From a virus: DNA of 64,000 bases. A program made the translations under genes and the position numbers. This document shows positions 9,832 to 19,280 of the stretch, one piece after another; position 1 is the first letter of the stretch, and every line of letters starts with the position of its first letter. The stretch is taken from IMG/VR virus record IMGVR_UViG_3300028829_002760, positions 1 to 64,000 of that record; one strand, 5' to 3'. The notes below the pieces were generated by a model. That model worked only from the letters and a program-made list of their open reading frames with translations. It was not told the origin of the DNA and searched no databases.

Positions 9832-11490
9832 TTATTCACAGTTAAACGATTCAATTGCTGTACAAGGTTCTAAATAAACAACAAATCCTTCTAATCTTAT
9901 AGCAAACCCTCCTATTTGATCAGGTTCACCACCATCACAATCAAAAGTATAAGTATCAGTTGCAAAGTCTACTTGTAAAGGGGTAGCACCAGATGCACCA
10001 TTATTATGAATATTTGTAGATGCGGATGTATAAAAGGGAGCATTATCACCAGCTTTAACATCACTTACAATATATCTTAAATGAGATTGACCAATGCCAG
10101 AACCTATTGCTACTGTATTTTCTTCTACATCTTTTATCGTCTGTAGACTTAATACTCCACTACTATCCATTGACGGTCTCAAAATTGAAGATAATGATAA
10201 ACCTGTACTAATTTCACCTAACTGTCCAAGAATTTGTCTTGTACTAATTATCCAATTATATGTATTAGCACCATCTAAAGTAGTAAGTGCGGGTAAAACA
10301 GAAGTTGGAATAACAGGGTTGCTATTATTAAACTTAATTGCACCTCCTGCAATTACAGTACAACCTCCTACACCTTGAAAAACTTGATTTCTTTGCGTAC
10401 CTACATAAATAGGCTGAGTATAATTTATAACATTACCTGCACCATCATCAATAGGAATCATAGCAGATCCTCTAAAATGAATTTGATTACCCATTCTTCT
10501 ACATTGAGGTTTTTGTACCCCTGGGCTAAAGAAATCAAAACCTAGTAAATCTACCCAACCAGTATCCTGAACTTGTGCTGAAACCTCATATGTAGTTGTA
10601 TTACCTAGTGTAGTTGAAGTAACATCAATACCATCTCCTGCTGTAACAACTGTTATTGGAATTTCTAATTTACTTAAATAATTATAAGTATCACATATAA
10701 CTAACCATATGTTAGTAATTGAATCTGCTACTGTTGCTGGTGAATTTATCCAACCTCCTAATGATGCAAATGTTACACCTCCATCTAAAGTTAAACTATC
10801 ACCATTTATACATTGTGTTGCTACAGCACTAAGTAAATCTGAAGGTAAACCTGTTGCACCTAATAAAGCACAATATCCATAAACATCATCATTTACTAAT
10901 GCATTTAAAACTACGTCTATAGAATATGCATTACCCCCTACAACAACACCATCATCTAATGTACAATTAATTAATATGCTAGGTAATGTAAATGTAGGAT
11001 CTGTCTTTCCTTCAAGTAACGTAATTCTTATGTCTAAACTATCTATTTGTGTTTGCAGCTCTCCAATTTGATCAATTAAAGCACAAACTTTAGTTGCAAT
11101 CATTTGAACATACTCAATGAGTTGCATTGTTGTTGTCCCATCTTCTTGAAAACAATCTGCTATAGTTACAACACAATCAGGACATCCTGATTCAGATCCT
11201 GTACTTTCAGTAGGTATATTTTGTAGTTCACATATTTTTTCAATTAATAATTGAATTAATGCTTGAAAATCTTCAGGACCACAATTAGTAATGTTTAAAC
11301 AAGATAAGTCATAATTACTGACGTTTGTTTGCTCTAATATTTTACATAATTCCGTTGCTAATTTATCTACTACATCAGATACTGTATCTCCAGTACATAA
11401 TTCAATACACTCAATAGCGGGTCCTTGCCATACCACACAATTAGATGATACTGGTGAACACGGTTTGTTATCTAAATTTAAAGGTTTCAT
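9832..11490 (-). CDS. Tail/virion fibre protein, paralogous N-terminus (552 aa)
   Basis: It begins with the same type of module as the 604-residue fibre: a Cys-rich head (CVVWQGPAIECIELCTGDTV) and a helix ending in ELCKI. A helical, Cys-containing region follows (about residues 60-160, with a short coiled coil around IGELQTQIDSLDIRITLLEGK), then a beta-rich shaft and a C-terminal domain rich in Gly, Asn and Thr. Coiled coil followed by beta shaft fits a trimeric fibre or appendage. Host-binding specificity may lie in the C-terminal third. It follows the 991-residue gene closely and is probably co-transcribed with it. Confidence 0.6.
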   Translation of the reverse strand: MKPLNLDNKPCSPVSSNCVVWQGPAIECIELCTGDTVSDVVDKLATELCKILEQTNVSNYDLSCLNITNCGPEDFQALIQLLIEKICELQNIPTESTGSESGCPDCVVTIADCFQEDGTTTMQLIEYVQMIATKVCALIDQIGELQTQIDSLDIRITLLEGKTDPTFTLPSILINCTLDDGVVVGGNAYSIDVVLNALVNDDVYGYCALLGATGLPSDLLSAVATQCINGDSLTLDGGVTFASLGGWINSPATVADSITNIWLVICDTYNYLSKLEIPITVVTAGDGIDVTSTTLGNTTTYEVSAQVQDTGWVDLLGFDFFSPGVQKPQCRRMGNQIHFRGSAMIPIDDGAGNVINYTQPIYVGTQRNQVFQGVGGCTVIAGGAIKFNNSNPVIPTSVLPALTTLDGANTYNWIISTRQILGQLGEISTGLSLSSILRPSMDSSGVLSLQTIKDVEENTVAIGSGIGQSHLRYIVSDVKAGDNAPFYTSASTNIHNNGASGATPLQVDFATDTYTFDCDGGEPDQIGGFAIRLEGFVVYLEPCTAIESFNCE

Positions 11491-11517
11491 ATGTTTTCTC
11501 TATTTATAATATACAAA

Positions 11518-14493
11518 TTAATTTCCAGATTTGCAAGTCAAACAATTATTTGAAGAATGATCATTACAATCACATTCAGAACATTTATAATCTGGATCTT
11601 TTAAAGCCTGTAAATCAATTAATTCTTTTTTAACCATCCATTTACGATCATCTTCTGGACAACAGTTAGTTATACCATATCTTTTTTCTAATACAATTTT
11701 ATACATTACATCAGCAAAATTACATGTAATCATATCATATTTTTCTGGTGTACAGATAGGAGTATTATAACCTGGAGTTACTACTCTTTTATTTGGAAAT
11801 GTTCTTGGTGGACATACACCATGTTTACATTCACCAAATGTTTCAAAATAATCTGTATCAATTCCAGGTTCAGGACCTACACATTCTTCTGTAAATATAT
11901 CTTGATTATTTTCCCAAGTTCCTATTGGACAGTCAGAAGCAGAGCCTCCACCATCTAATTCATAATATACACCATTGAAAAGAAGTTGCCAAATCTTACC
12001 AGTAAAAAGTATTTGAGCCCCTGTTCCTTGATTTTCATATATTGGTCCATATTCGTTAGAACCAACTATAGTAAATACATATGTTACAGGAACCCTTTCT
12101 GTTGCATCAGTTAATGTAATACATTCACAGAGTCCTGGAAGCCATTTTAGAATACATATTCTTCCACTTGATTCATGTGGACCTAATGCTATAGATTGAG
12201 TTTCACCATCACAATCTATATATTGATAATTTTTTGTTATTACATCAGAGTAGTTAGTAACTTGAGAACACGTACAAACATGATCTTCTTCACATGCTAA
12301 ACAATCAGCATGAATTTCAGTAACAACAACTATTCCTGCTCCTGCATATATTGATTCTGGGTTTTCAACTAAATTAACTGTCCAACATTCATCACAATTC
12401 TCAACGTTAATAACTTTACCTACAAGTAAAGAAAGATCCGTATATGTATAAATGTTATCTGCTATACCAGCACAGTCTACTAATTCATAATAAGTTCTAG
12501 TACAACTTGTACAATTATCATAAAGACCTTCAAGTTTTATAGCTTGAAAATTTGGTGGCTTATAATCAATTAATTCTACTTTATAACATCCACAATCTGT
12601 TTTTATAACTTGACCTACAAATGCTTCTAAGTTTAAAGAACTATAAATTACACCACCACCTTCACATGATGTTAGTTTATAATAAATAGATTTTATACAA
12701 TCATCACATTCATCATATGATCTAACAACAGTTACGTCTATTAAACAATCACATGGATCTACATCTGGATCAGCAAGACTTACTTCCCAACATCCTTCTC
12801 TACCTAATATCTCAACTACATTAGTACCTGTAAATGCGTACTGATATAAAACATCTGAATTACTAGTTATTACGTCACCTGTTTCACATTCCGTTAGTAG
12901 AAAGCATAGTTCTGGACATTCTGCTAAATCATCATTTATTTCACAATTCCCTATTTCAATAGCACTATATATACTTAAATCAGTTCCTGCTTCAGGGACT
13001 GGTGGTATTTTAGAACATATTCTTATATTTGGAGATGCATCTATTGCCGATATGGTTGTAAATTGATCATTTTCATCTACTATAGAAAATCCATTACTAT
13101 TTTGAACAAACCAACATCTTAGACTACAATCACAAACAACTCCTGTAGGTACTGTAGTTGTAGTAGTATCATTACAATATTCTGTATCAGTTAAAACTAC
13201 ATATGCACATCCTGTATATTCAGGACCAGATACTTCTACAAAAGTACTCTCATATGGTGCGTAAGATTCATCAATAGAAACAAATGGTTCTGTACCATCA
13301 CATGGTATTATTAAATAACAATCACACTCTAAAGGTACACTTTCAGTTATTTTACATAAAGGGACTCCTTGACAGTAATCAACTTCTGACCCATCTGGAC
13401 ATGAATAAACACCTGGATTCTCTGGATCTGGAACAGATTGTCCTATATAATCTCTAGTACTAAATATAATATAAGGTTCTAATTGAGCTTCAGTACTACC
13501 ACAATTTCCTGCTCCTATAGCAGGAGATAGTAAATTTGCTTGAAACTGTGCAAGTGTTATATCATATATTTCACTAGCAAATGCTGCTGAAGATCCTAAA
13601 TTAACACCTGTTAATTTAATAGTATGAATACCAGGAGTTAATGTTATTGGAAAAGTATGCCAATAATTAAATGGAACAGGGTTGGAAGCATTTGCATCTA
13701 AAAATACAGCAAGAGTTCCATCAATATAAAATTTAATTTTATTATCACCTGCAGCACCAATTAAGTATTGTTTAGTTTGGGGACCAGGGATATCTACACA
13801 AAATTCAAAAGATAATTCTTCATTATCAGGAAATCCTGTTGCCCATATACCAGCTTTATTTAATCTTCCACCACTCAATCCAGTACTACATCCTACGACA
13901 TTAGTTCCAAAAGCTTCATTACTAACAGTATCTGTTGCTATTACTGCTGGACCAATTCCATTATCTTCATTTAATGTATAAGTTGCAGGAGGACCACTAC
14001 CTAATATTGGCCAAATTAATGAGCTAATATCTGGATATAACCTTACACCGAATTTACAATAATTAGTATTTTTATTACCTGCTACTATTGGTAATAATTC
14101 TCCAGTATATTCAGCTATAGTTTCTAGTATTCTTTCACATTGATCAGTTTCTGTATTATATGTAAATCCTTCAGGACACTCACAAAATGGTAGTGGGTCA
14201 CATTCTGCACATGATTCAGGATCATCACAACCTCCTTGTCCTGTTAAATCAAATCCTGCTGCAGTAGGTGTTGTAGGATAGGTTACAACATCAGTAGTAG
14301 TTTCACGAAAAAATGTATAACATTGACCAGGGATTAGTTCTCCTCCAGTTCCTAGATAAGGTGTTGCGCCTATGTACGTATATATACTACCAGTCTCTAA
14401 ACCTGTTGAACCTCTAAATAATATTTCAGTACCATCACAACAACTTACAAATCTTGTAATTACTGTGCTGGCTTGGTTAAGATCTTCACTCAT
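11518..14493 (-). CDS. Cys-rich repeat virion protein (991 aa)
   Basis: About sixty Cys residues are spread over the chain. From residue about 380 onward there are several copies of a 60-80 residue module: an aromatic strand ending in a Cys (YYKLTSCEGG, YYELVDCAG, CFLLTECETG, CYLIIPCDGT), a middle with a V(G)xVI strand, and a closing C(W)xVxL strand (CYKVELID, CWTVNLVE, CWEVSLAD). The N-terminal part has a jelly-roll-like section (about residues 140-330). The C-terminus carries CxxC clusters (CSECDCNDHSS, CLTCKSG) that could bind zinc. It is probably a baseplate, appendage or receptor-recognition protein. Its ATG overlaps the stop of the upstream zinc-ribbon gene (ATGA). Confidence 0.55.
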   Translation of the reverse strand: MSEDLNQASTVITRFVSCCDGTEILFRGSTGLETGSIYTYIGATPYLGTGGELIPGQCYTFFRETTTDVVTYPTTPTAAGFDLTGQGGCDDPESCAECDPLPFCECPEGFTYNTETDQCERILETIAEYTGELLPIVAGNKNTNYCKFGVRLYPDISSLIWPILGSGPPATYTLNEDNGIGPAVIATDTVSNEAFGTNVVGCSTGLSGGRLNKAGIWATGFPDNEELSFEFCVDIPGPQTKQYLIGAAGDNKIKFYIDGTLAVFLDANASNPVPFNYWHTFPITLTPGIHTIKLTGVNLGSSAAFASEIYDITLAQFQANLLSPAIGAGNCGSTEAQLEPYIIFSTRDYIGQSVPDPENPGVYSCPDGSEVDYCQGVPLCKITESVPLECDCYLIIPCDGTEPFVSIDESYAPYESTFVEVSGPEYTGCAYVVLTDTEYCNDTTTTTVPTGVVCDCSLRCWFVQNSNGFSIVDENDQFTTISAIDASPNIRICSKIPPVPEAGTDLSIYSAIEIGNCEINDDLAECPELCFLLTECETGDVITSNSDVLYQYAFTGTNVVEILGREGCWEVSLADPDVDPCDCLIDVTVVRSYDECDDCIKSIYYKLTSCEGGGVIYSSLNLEAFVGQVIKTDCGCYKVELIDYKPPNFQAIKLEGLYDNCTSCTRTYYELVDCAGIADNIYTYTDLSLLVGKVINVENCDECWTVNLVENPESIYAGAGIVVVTEIHADCLACEEDHVCTCSQVTNYSDVITKNYQYIDCDGETQSIALGPHESSGRICILKWLPGLCECITLTDATERVPVTYVFTIVGSNEYGPIYENQGTGAQILFTGKIWQLLFNGVYYELDGGGSASDCPIGTWENNQDIFTEECVGPEPGIDTDYFETFGECKHGVCPPRTFPNKRVVTPGYNTPICTPEKYDMITCNFADVMYKIVLEKRYGITNCCPEDDRKWMVKKELIDLQALKDPDYKCSECDCNDHSSNNCLTCKSGN

Positions 14494-14654
14494 TTTTTAA
14501 TGAACTTTTGTAAATTTCCTTTATTATCTGTATTGGTTTTTACTGATTTTTCATAACTACTTTTGCAACTTCTACAAACTACAGTTCCATTTGATGCTTT
14601 TGCTTTCTGACATCCACAACTTAGTTTTCTCTTACAATTAGGACATGAACTCAT
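14490..14654 (-). CDS. Small zinc-ribbon protein (54 aa)
   Basis: The frame reads MSSCPNCKRKLSCGCQKAK, then VVCRSCKSSYE, and ends in a basic tail. The CPNC...CxC...CRSC arrangement is a zinc ribbon of about 30 residues. Its TGA overlaps the ATG of the Cys-rich giant, and it lies between that gene and the 180-residue gene, so it belongs to the structural operon. It may be an assembly factor or a minor metal-binding virion protein. No more specific role can be read. Confidence 0.65.
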   Translation of the reverse strand: MSSCPNCKRKLSCGCQKAKASNGTVVCRSCKSSYEKSVKTNTDNKGNLQKFIKK

Positions 14655-14672
14655 TTTTGTTGGTTTTAAAAT

Positions 14673-15215
14673 TTAACAATGTTTACAATCCAATTTATTT
14701 AATAGTTTTACTGCATAATTAAACAAAGACATACCAGCTTGATTTTCATGACATGTTTCCACTTTTGCTTTAGCAGCTTCTAAATACATTCTAATTAAAT
14801 TTAATTCTTTTAATTTATCTTTTACTTGAGACGGTGGATCACAATCTCCTGCATCAATATTACAAAGTATCTTTTCATATTTGTTTAATGCACAAGTAAT
14901 TCTTAAATGGTTATAATCTACATAAACCGTAGCTTCGGGATTTGCAATATATTTTATACCATATATACCATCAGGTAAATTAACAAATGATGAATCACAA
15001 TTTTCAAGTTGTAAATCTAAATCACATGCTGTTAATGTAGGAGATGATTGTGGTACAAAAGGTAGTTCAGCTACATTAGTATATCCTGGAACTACAATTT
15101 CTAACCTAGGATTATGAATTCCTACTAAAGCAGAATAAACAGATGTATCTACAATTTTAAAAATACAAGGGTTTGATACTGTAGGAATTTCTAAACTCAA
15201 TACATGATTTGCCAT
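14673..15215 (-). CDS. Virion structural protein (180 aa)
   Basis: The N-terminal two thirds (to about residue 115) are beta-rich with the sequence LPDGIYGIKYIANP and a DYNHLRITCALN strand. The C-terminal third is a long helix (NLIRMYLEAAKAKVETCHEN) ending in a Cys pair (DCKHC). I know this domain pattern from structural operons of Bacteroidota phages but cannot give it a function. A strong bidirectional-looking terminator lies directly upstream, so this gene starts a new unit or depends on read-through from the 449-residue gene. Confidence 0.5.
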   Translation of the reverse strand: MANHVLSLEIPTVSNPCIFKIVDTSVYSALVGIHNPRLEIVVPGYTNVAELPFVPQSSPTLTACDLDLQLENCDSSFVNLPDGIYGIKYIANPEATVYVDYNHLRITCALNKYEKILCNIDAGDCDPPSQVKDKLKELNLIRMYLEAAKAKVETCHENQAGMSLFNYAVKLLNKLDCKHC

Positions 15216-15227
15216 AACTATAATAAT

Positions 15228-15271
15228 AAAAAAAAGGAGAGGGAGAGATAATATACCCTCACTCTCCTTTT
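15228..15271 (-). terminator. Strong intrinsic terminator after the 449-residue gene
   Basis: AAAAGGAGAG pairs with CTCTCCTTTT over 10 perfect base pairs. On the minus strand a run of nine T follows at once. It ends transcription from the 449-residue structural gene, which suggests that this product is made at a higher level than the downstream fibre genes. Confidence 0.85.
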
Positions 15272-15294
15272 ATGAGTTGTTAACGTTTATTTAA

Positions 15295-16644
15295 TTAAGA
15301 TAAAGCTGGTAGTGGTACCAAAGGATCTGATTCATCACAACCTTTTGGTTCTTTAAGATCTTCAATTAAACAATCTGATTCACATGCTGTTACCCAAGTA
15401 GATAAAGCATCGAATACAGTAGTGTCACCAGCAGGAACAACAATCTCTAACAAGTATTGATCGTTATCAAATGTTCCAGTTGGGTTATACAAACGTGGAA
15501 TGTTATGTTGTAGATATACTCTGTCATAAATGTCATTTCTATCAATTCCAGCTGCTTCAACTAGTGAATTTCCTTGAGTAATCTCACGAATTCTAAGATC
15601 AGTTGCAAGGAAGTTTTGACGATAAGACTCTGACATGATTACATCACGTACTACAGTTTCTCCAATTCCATTTGCTTGAAGTCCATAACATTGTACACCA
15701 ACACAAAGAGAATCAAACTCACATGGTGAACCTGTTAAATCTACCTCAGAAGCATAAACTCTTACTGGTTCTAATTCATAGAAATCAGTAGGTTGGAAAG
15801 TACAGTTTTGAAACTTAGTTTCATAATAAGCACCTGTAAGCACTACTCCTGCACAAAGATCAGTTCCATCAGCAGCAGCTGTAAAATCTGAATAATTTGC
15901 ATAAGTTACATCAGCAATTACTGGAAGAGTAGTAGTGTCTACATTATTTGGATAATAATAAGTCCATGTAGCACCGTCATCATCAGACCAAGTTACAACT
16001 GGGTAAACAAATGGGTTGATTAAGGTATCTTCCAAAATTTGTTCTGCCCATGCAATCATTACAATTCCTGGATCAACAGAAATTGGAGCAATATCAGCAT
16101 CCTCATTTGGACAACATCCTGTATAAGCCTCAAGTGTCAAGTATGAGTTACGATCTAAATATCTCATTGCAGCAGAACCTTTAACATCTAAACGAAGATA
16201 GTAAGTCTCACCACAAAGAAAACTTTTACAGCAATCACCTGCAGTTTCTCCTGGATTACTTGAGTCAGGTGCATTTGCAACTGTCCAAGGAGTTAATCCT
16301 ACATGTGTTACATAATTTTGAGGTAAATTACCTGGAGCACGATATAATCTGCTCACATATTTACCTTTAATTGTTTTGGATTTGTTAGATTCAGTGTATC
16401 CACCATGAAAAGGTCCAATCTTGTCATTAGGCATAAAAGAGCCTCCTGCAAGAATAAACTCACAACAATCTGTTGCTGGTGTTGGTGTTACTTGAAAAGT
16501 TTTAGGATCGATAAATGTAATCTCTCCTGGTGCCAAAACATTTGCTGGTGACGTACCGAGTTGTACACCAGTTAAGCTAGAAATACCATCATCACCATTA
16601 GTGGCAACAAAGGTTTTCTTAAAAGCATGTGAAAAATAAGCCAT
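15295..16644 (-). CDS. Virion structural protein (449 aa), possibly abundant
   Basis: A beta-rich protein beginning MAYFSHAFKKTFVATNG, with three CC pairs (DCCEF, DCCKS, GCCPN) and a mostly acidic, Thr/Asp/Pro-rich chain. It stands alone between a leader region with a TATATTAT-like box and a strong terminator, the arrangement phages use for abundant proteins such as tail tube or decoration proteins. The codon choice also has more C-ending codons than the neighbouring genes. It could be an auxiliary capsid or tail-tube-like protein. The fold cannot be proven by eye. Confidence 0.5.
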   Translation of the reverse strand: MAYFSHAFKKTFVATNGDDGISSLTGVQLGTSPANVLAPGEITFIDPKTFQVTPTPATDCCEFILAGGSFMPNDKIGPFHGGYTESNKSKTIKGKYVSRLYRAPGNLPQNYVTHVGLTPWTVANAPDSSNPGETAGDCCKSFLCGETYYLRLDVKGSAAMRYLDRNSYLTLEAYTGCCPNEDADIAPISVDPGIVMIAWAEQILEDTLINPFVYPVVTWSDDDGATWTYYYPNNVDTTTLPVIADVTYANYSDFTAAADGTDLCAGVVLTGAYYETKFQNCTFQPTDFYELEPVRVYASEVDLTGSPCEFDSLCVGVQCYGLQANGIGETVVRDVIMSESYRQNFLATDLRIREITQGNSLVEAAGIDRNDIYDRVYLQHNIPRLYNPTGTFDNDQYLLEIVVPAGDTTVFDALSTWVTACESDCLIEDLKEPKGCDESDPLVPLPALS

Positions 16645-16711
16645 TGTTTTTTAAATTTTAATTAATATATAAATACATAATAATATAGTAAAAAGAATCG
16701 AGATATCAAAA

Positions 16712-17212
16712 TTATTTCAAGAAAAGTAACTTATACTTAGCTGAATTCATTGAGTCTTTTACTAGATCTAAATTATTAACTATTTCTGAGTATGGAAGCA
16801 TTGCTTGTAATTTACATATCATACCACACATATCTCTTATGTAATTTAAAGCATCACTTACATCATCTAAAGTTCTACAACTTACTGAATTATATGCAAG
16901 AAGCTTTTCTGCAGCACCTTGATACCCTTCTGCTAATACATCAGCATGACCAGGTAATGCATCATATAATTCATTTAAAGCTTTATGAGCTGCGTATGAA
17001 CCTTCACCTGTCACCTTTAAATGTAATTTGTGAAAACTAGTTGCAGCATTCATAAGTTCAGACACACATGATGACACCATATGATCTAAAGAACTTCCAC
17101 CTACACCTTTATCTTCTGTAGGTTTAGCTTCTATAGGTTTGCTATTTACAATAGGTTTAGCAAGTTTTTTAACTGCTTGTCTTTTTTTAAGTAATCTAGG
17201 TTTTGCTTCCAT
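16712..17212 (-). CDS. Dps/ferritin-like protein (DUF5856 type)
   Basis: After a basic Pro/Lys tail (residues 1-38), residues about 42-165 form a four-helix pattern. It contains FHKLHLKVTGEGSYAAHKAL and, 12 residues later, GHADVLAEGYQG. This matches the Dps signature in which His and Asp/Glu residues from two helices make the ferroxidase site; His61, His64, His76, Asp91 and Glu95 are the candidate ligands. Phage proteins of this DUF5856 type are known as Dps-like. The role could be iron or DNA binding in the virion or protection of DNA. The basic N-terminal tail resembles the DNA-binding tails of true Dps proteins. Confidence 0.6.
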   Translation of the reverse strand: MEAKPRLLKKRQAVKKLAKPIVNSKPIEAKPTEDKGVGGSSLDHMVSSCVSELMNAATSFHKLHLKVTGEGSYAAHKALNELYDALPGHADVLAEGYQGAAEKLLAYNSVSCRTLDDVSDALNYIRDMCGMICKLQAMLPYSEIVNNLDLVKDSMNSAKYKLLFLK

Positions 17213-17217
17213 TTTAA

Positions 17218-17916
17218 TTAGTTACTACGTTCAGCAGATTGTTGTGTTCTAGTAAATTGATTACCTGATTCTATATCACCAGCTAAAATACTCACTGCTT
17301 CATCAATTATTAGCTCTACAATATCATCTTTAAATTCAGATTCTACTTCTTGAGTAGATGTTTCTCCAGTATAAGGATCTGTACAATTAACAATCTGTAT
17401 TTGAGTAGGTTGTCTATAATATGTAAGAGAAGCCTCCTCTATATTAAATTCATCATTTGTATATAAATGAACTGTATCATTTATTAAAGTAGCAAAAGTT
17501 TCTCCCCATTCAAAATTAGGTTGTTTAGACTTATCTCTCAAAAGTTGATTAAGATTACCTTCTTCTGCAAGATATACTGTCATTTTTCTACCATCACAAC
17601 AATCTTTATTTGCATCAATATCTACACGTTTCCATTGTAGATAATCTTCAGGTATATTACCCTCATAATAAAGACTTTTTTTATTAATAGCTAATGGTTC
17701 GTTAATTAACAATTTTTGAAGATCATCTTTTCTTCTAGTAGATTGCTCATCACCTTCTTTAACAATATTGAGTCCATGTAACTGTCTTCTAGCCCATTCT
17801 ACCTGAGCTTTATTAAAAGATTCAACAATTTGCCAGCAGTTTATATTATCATAATCTTGACTATCTAACTTGTTAAGTCTTTCTTTCATTTTTATACTAA
17901 TAGCACTATTAAGCAT
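17218..17916 (-). CDS. Head-tail adaptor/ring protein candidate (232 aa)
   Basis: A mixed helical and beta protein. The N-terminus (MKERLNKLDSQDYDNINCWQIVESFNKAQVEWARRQ) forms helices typical of phage connector proteins. The middle contains VYLAEEGNLNQLLRD and a strand-rich stretch, and the C-terminus an acidic helix (DDIVELIIDEAVSILAGD). It lies between the capsid genes and the tail genes, where adaptors are expected. Six bases separate it from the Dps-like gene downstream. Function inferred from context. Confidence 0.5.
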   Translation of the reverse strand: MLNSAISIKMKERLNKLDSQDYDNINCWQIVESFNKAQVEWARRQLHGLNIVKEGDEQSTRRKDDLQKLLINEPLAINKKSLYYEGNIPEDYLQWKRVDIDANKDCCDGRKMTVYLAEEGNLNQLLRDKSKQPNFEWGETFATLINDTVHLYTNDEFNIEEASLTYYRQPTQIQIVNCTDPYTGETSTQEVESEFKDDIVELIIDEAVSILAGDIESGNQFTRTQQSAERSN

Positions 17917-17922
17917 AATTAT

Positions 17923-18072
17923 TTATTTTCTTCTTAACGATTTAGCAGTAATGACTTTTTTTACAGGTCCATCACATCTACAAGAATGTTTACGAATAGC
18001 ACCACCACTCATATATTTAGCACCCCCACATTTCATGTCTTGAGCACCTCCGTAGTTCATATATCTTTTCAT
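17923..18072 (-). CDS. Small Gly/Cys/Lys-rich protein (49 aa)
   Basis: The frame reads MKRYMNYGGAQDMKCGGAKYMSGG... and ends in a basic HSCRCDGPVKKVITAKSLRRK. It contains two copies of an (M)xYxxGGA-like unit (NYGGAQ and KYMSGGA). The composition, basic and Gly-rich, is typical of very small virion-associated proteins. It fits tightly between the adaptor candidate and a second small frame. No function is known. Confidence 0.5.
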   Translation of the reverse strand: MKRYMNYGGAQDMKCGGAKYMSGGAIRKHSCRCDGPVKKVITAKSLRRK

Positions 18073-18078
18073 AACTAT

Positions 18079-18201
18079 TTATTTTTTAAATTTAAATAAA
18101 GACCCCCATTTTTTGGGAGCCTTTTTAGTTGGTTTAGTGTATTCTTTTTTTAAACAGTTAATAGATAAATATATTAAACTGTTACTTAAATTTTCTATCA
18201 T
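18079..18201 (-). CDS. Small basic protein (40 aa)
   Basis: MIENLSNSLIYLSINCLKKEYTKP..., with a Lys-rich C-terminus (KKAPKKWGSLFKFKK). Its ATG lies directly next to the stop of the 340-residue gene (18202), and its stop is seven bases before the next start, which supports translation. It is otherwise uncharacterised. Confidence 0.4.
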   Translation of the reverse strand: MIENLSNSLIYLSINCLKKEYTKPTKKAPKKWGSLFKFKK

Positions 18202-19224
18202 TTACAAATTCCAATATTTTTCACAAGCTTCAGTAAGATCATTTAATATATCTTCATGAAGTGGATTTTTCAAATGTTCAATTATATCTGACACATTTCT
18301 ACCAAGTAAATTTTGTGTTTTTGTATGATAAATGTATCCATCAGACTTAGTTGTGATATACTTAAAAAAACTTGAATCTCTAACTATAGATTTAATTTTT
18401 AATGTTTCCATGTCAAGCTTAGTAGCTTCTATAAACTGTTTAGCAGCTCTTTCTTTCTTTTTCTCTGCACCATCTCCTGAAATATGTCTATCCATATTTT
18501 CATAAATAACATCTTTTGGAGTTGTCTTTTTATATTGAGCACTTTGAGCATCAACAACTTTAGCAATATAAAATAGTTTAGTACTATTTTTATCATATAA
18601 TTTTTGTAATTCTGAGTAAGCCTTATTTCTAAGTTTTTTATACTCAGTTCTTACCATTACAGTTTCTTCCTCTTTATCTAAATAAAATTTAGGTGGAGTA
18701 GGTAGAGATCTTGCATCATCATAACTTTTTGCTATCATAGCAAATCCTCCTGCTTCAATAGCATATAATTTGATTCTATCAAAAGGTTTTTTGGGATCAA
18801 GATATAAAGGTTGATTACCACAAGAAATATCTATCTTATTCCAAAATTCTTTATTGTCAGGTTTTAGTAAGGTAACCTTATTCCAAAAGTCTGCATCTTC
18901 AGAATCAATAATATTTGATGCTAATTCTTTTTCTAATTCAGCAACTGATTTTCTGATTTGTTTTACTCTAGCTTCTTTATCGTCTTGAGTTAAAGTTTTA
19001 ATTTCTGGTGCAAATTCATTAAGTCCTGTTACATATCTAATGACACCATTAAGCTCTAAACAAGCAAGTTGTTCATTGTGTGTAACACCATCAAATAAGC
19101 TCATACCGTGATCTTCTAATCCCATGTTACTAGCTTGTTGGTCAAAATAAGGTCTTACTGCAATAGCTGTTTTTCTATTGTTACCAGTTTCAACTATTGT
19201 GTAATCTGTTGTTTGTGTTTTCAT
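18202..19224 (-). CDS. Conserved virion-block protein (340 aa), function unknown
   Basis: An acidic-basic mixed, helix-rich cytosolic-type protein without signal peptide or membrane segment. Charged helices dominate (KEARVKQIRKSVAELEKELAS, then KKKERAAKQFIEATKLDMETL). A central stretch (GNQPLYLDPKKPFDRIKLYAIEAGGFAMIAKS) looks like a compact alpha/beta domain. It lies between the capsid protein gene and the adaptor genes and starts after a terminator. A structural or assembly role is likely; I cannot name the family. Confidence 0.45.
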   Translation of the reverse strand: MKTQTTDYTIVETGNNRKTAIAVRPYFDQQASNMGLEDHGMSLFDGVTHNEQLACLELNGVIRYVTGLNEFAPEIKTLTQDDKEARVKQIRKSVAELEKELASNIIDSEDADFWNKVTLLKPDNKEFWNKIDISCGNQPLYLDPKKPFDRIKLYAIEAGGFAMIAKSYDDARSLPTPPKFYLDKEEETVMVRTEYKKLRNKAYSELQKLYDKNSTKLFYIAKVVDAQSAQYKKTTPKDVIYENMDRHISGDGAEKKKERAAKQFIEATKLDMETLKIKSIVRDSSFFKYITTKSDGYIYHTKTQNLLGRNVSDIIEHLKNPLHEDILNDLTEACEKYWNL

Positions 19225-19251
19225 TTTATGTTGGTTTTTTAATTAAAAATT

Positions 19252-19272
19252 GGCAGGGGGGTATCCCCTGCC
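19252..19272 (-). terminator. Intrinsic terminator after the 135-residue gene
   Basis: GGCAGGGG pairs with CCCCTGCC around GGTAT. On the minus strand AATTTTTAATT follows. Confidence 0.75.
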
Positions 19273-19280
19273 GTTATATA

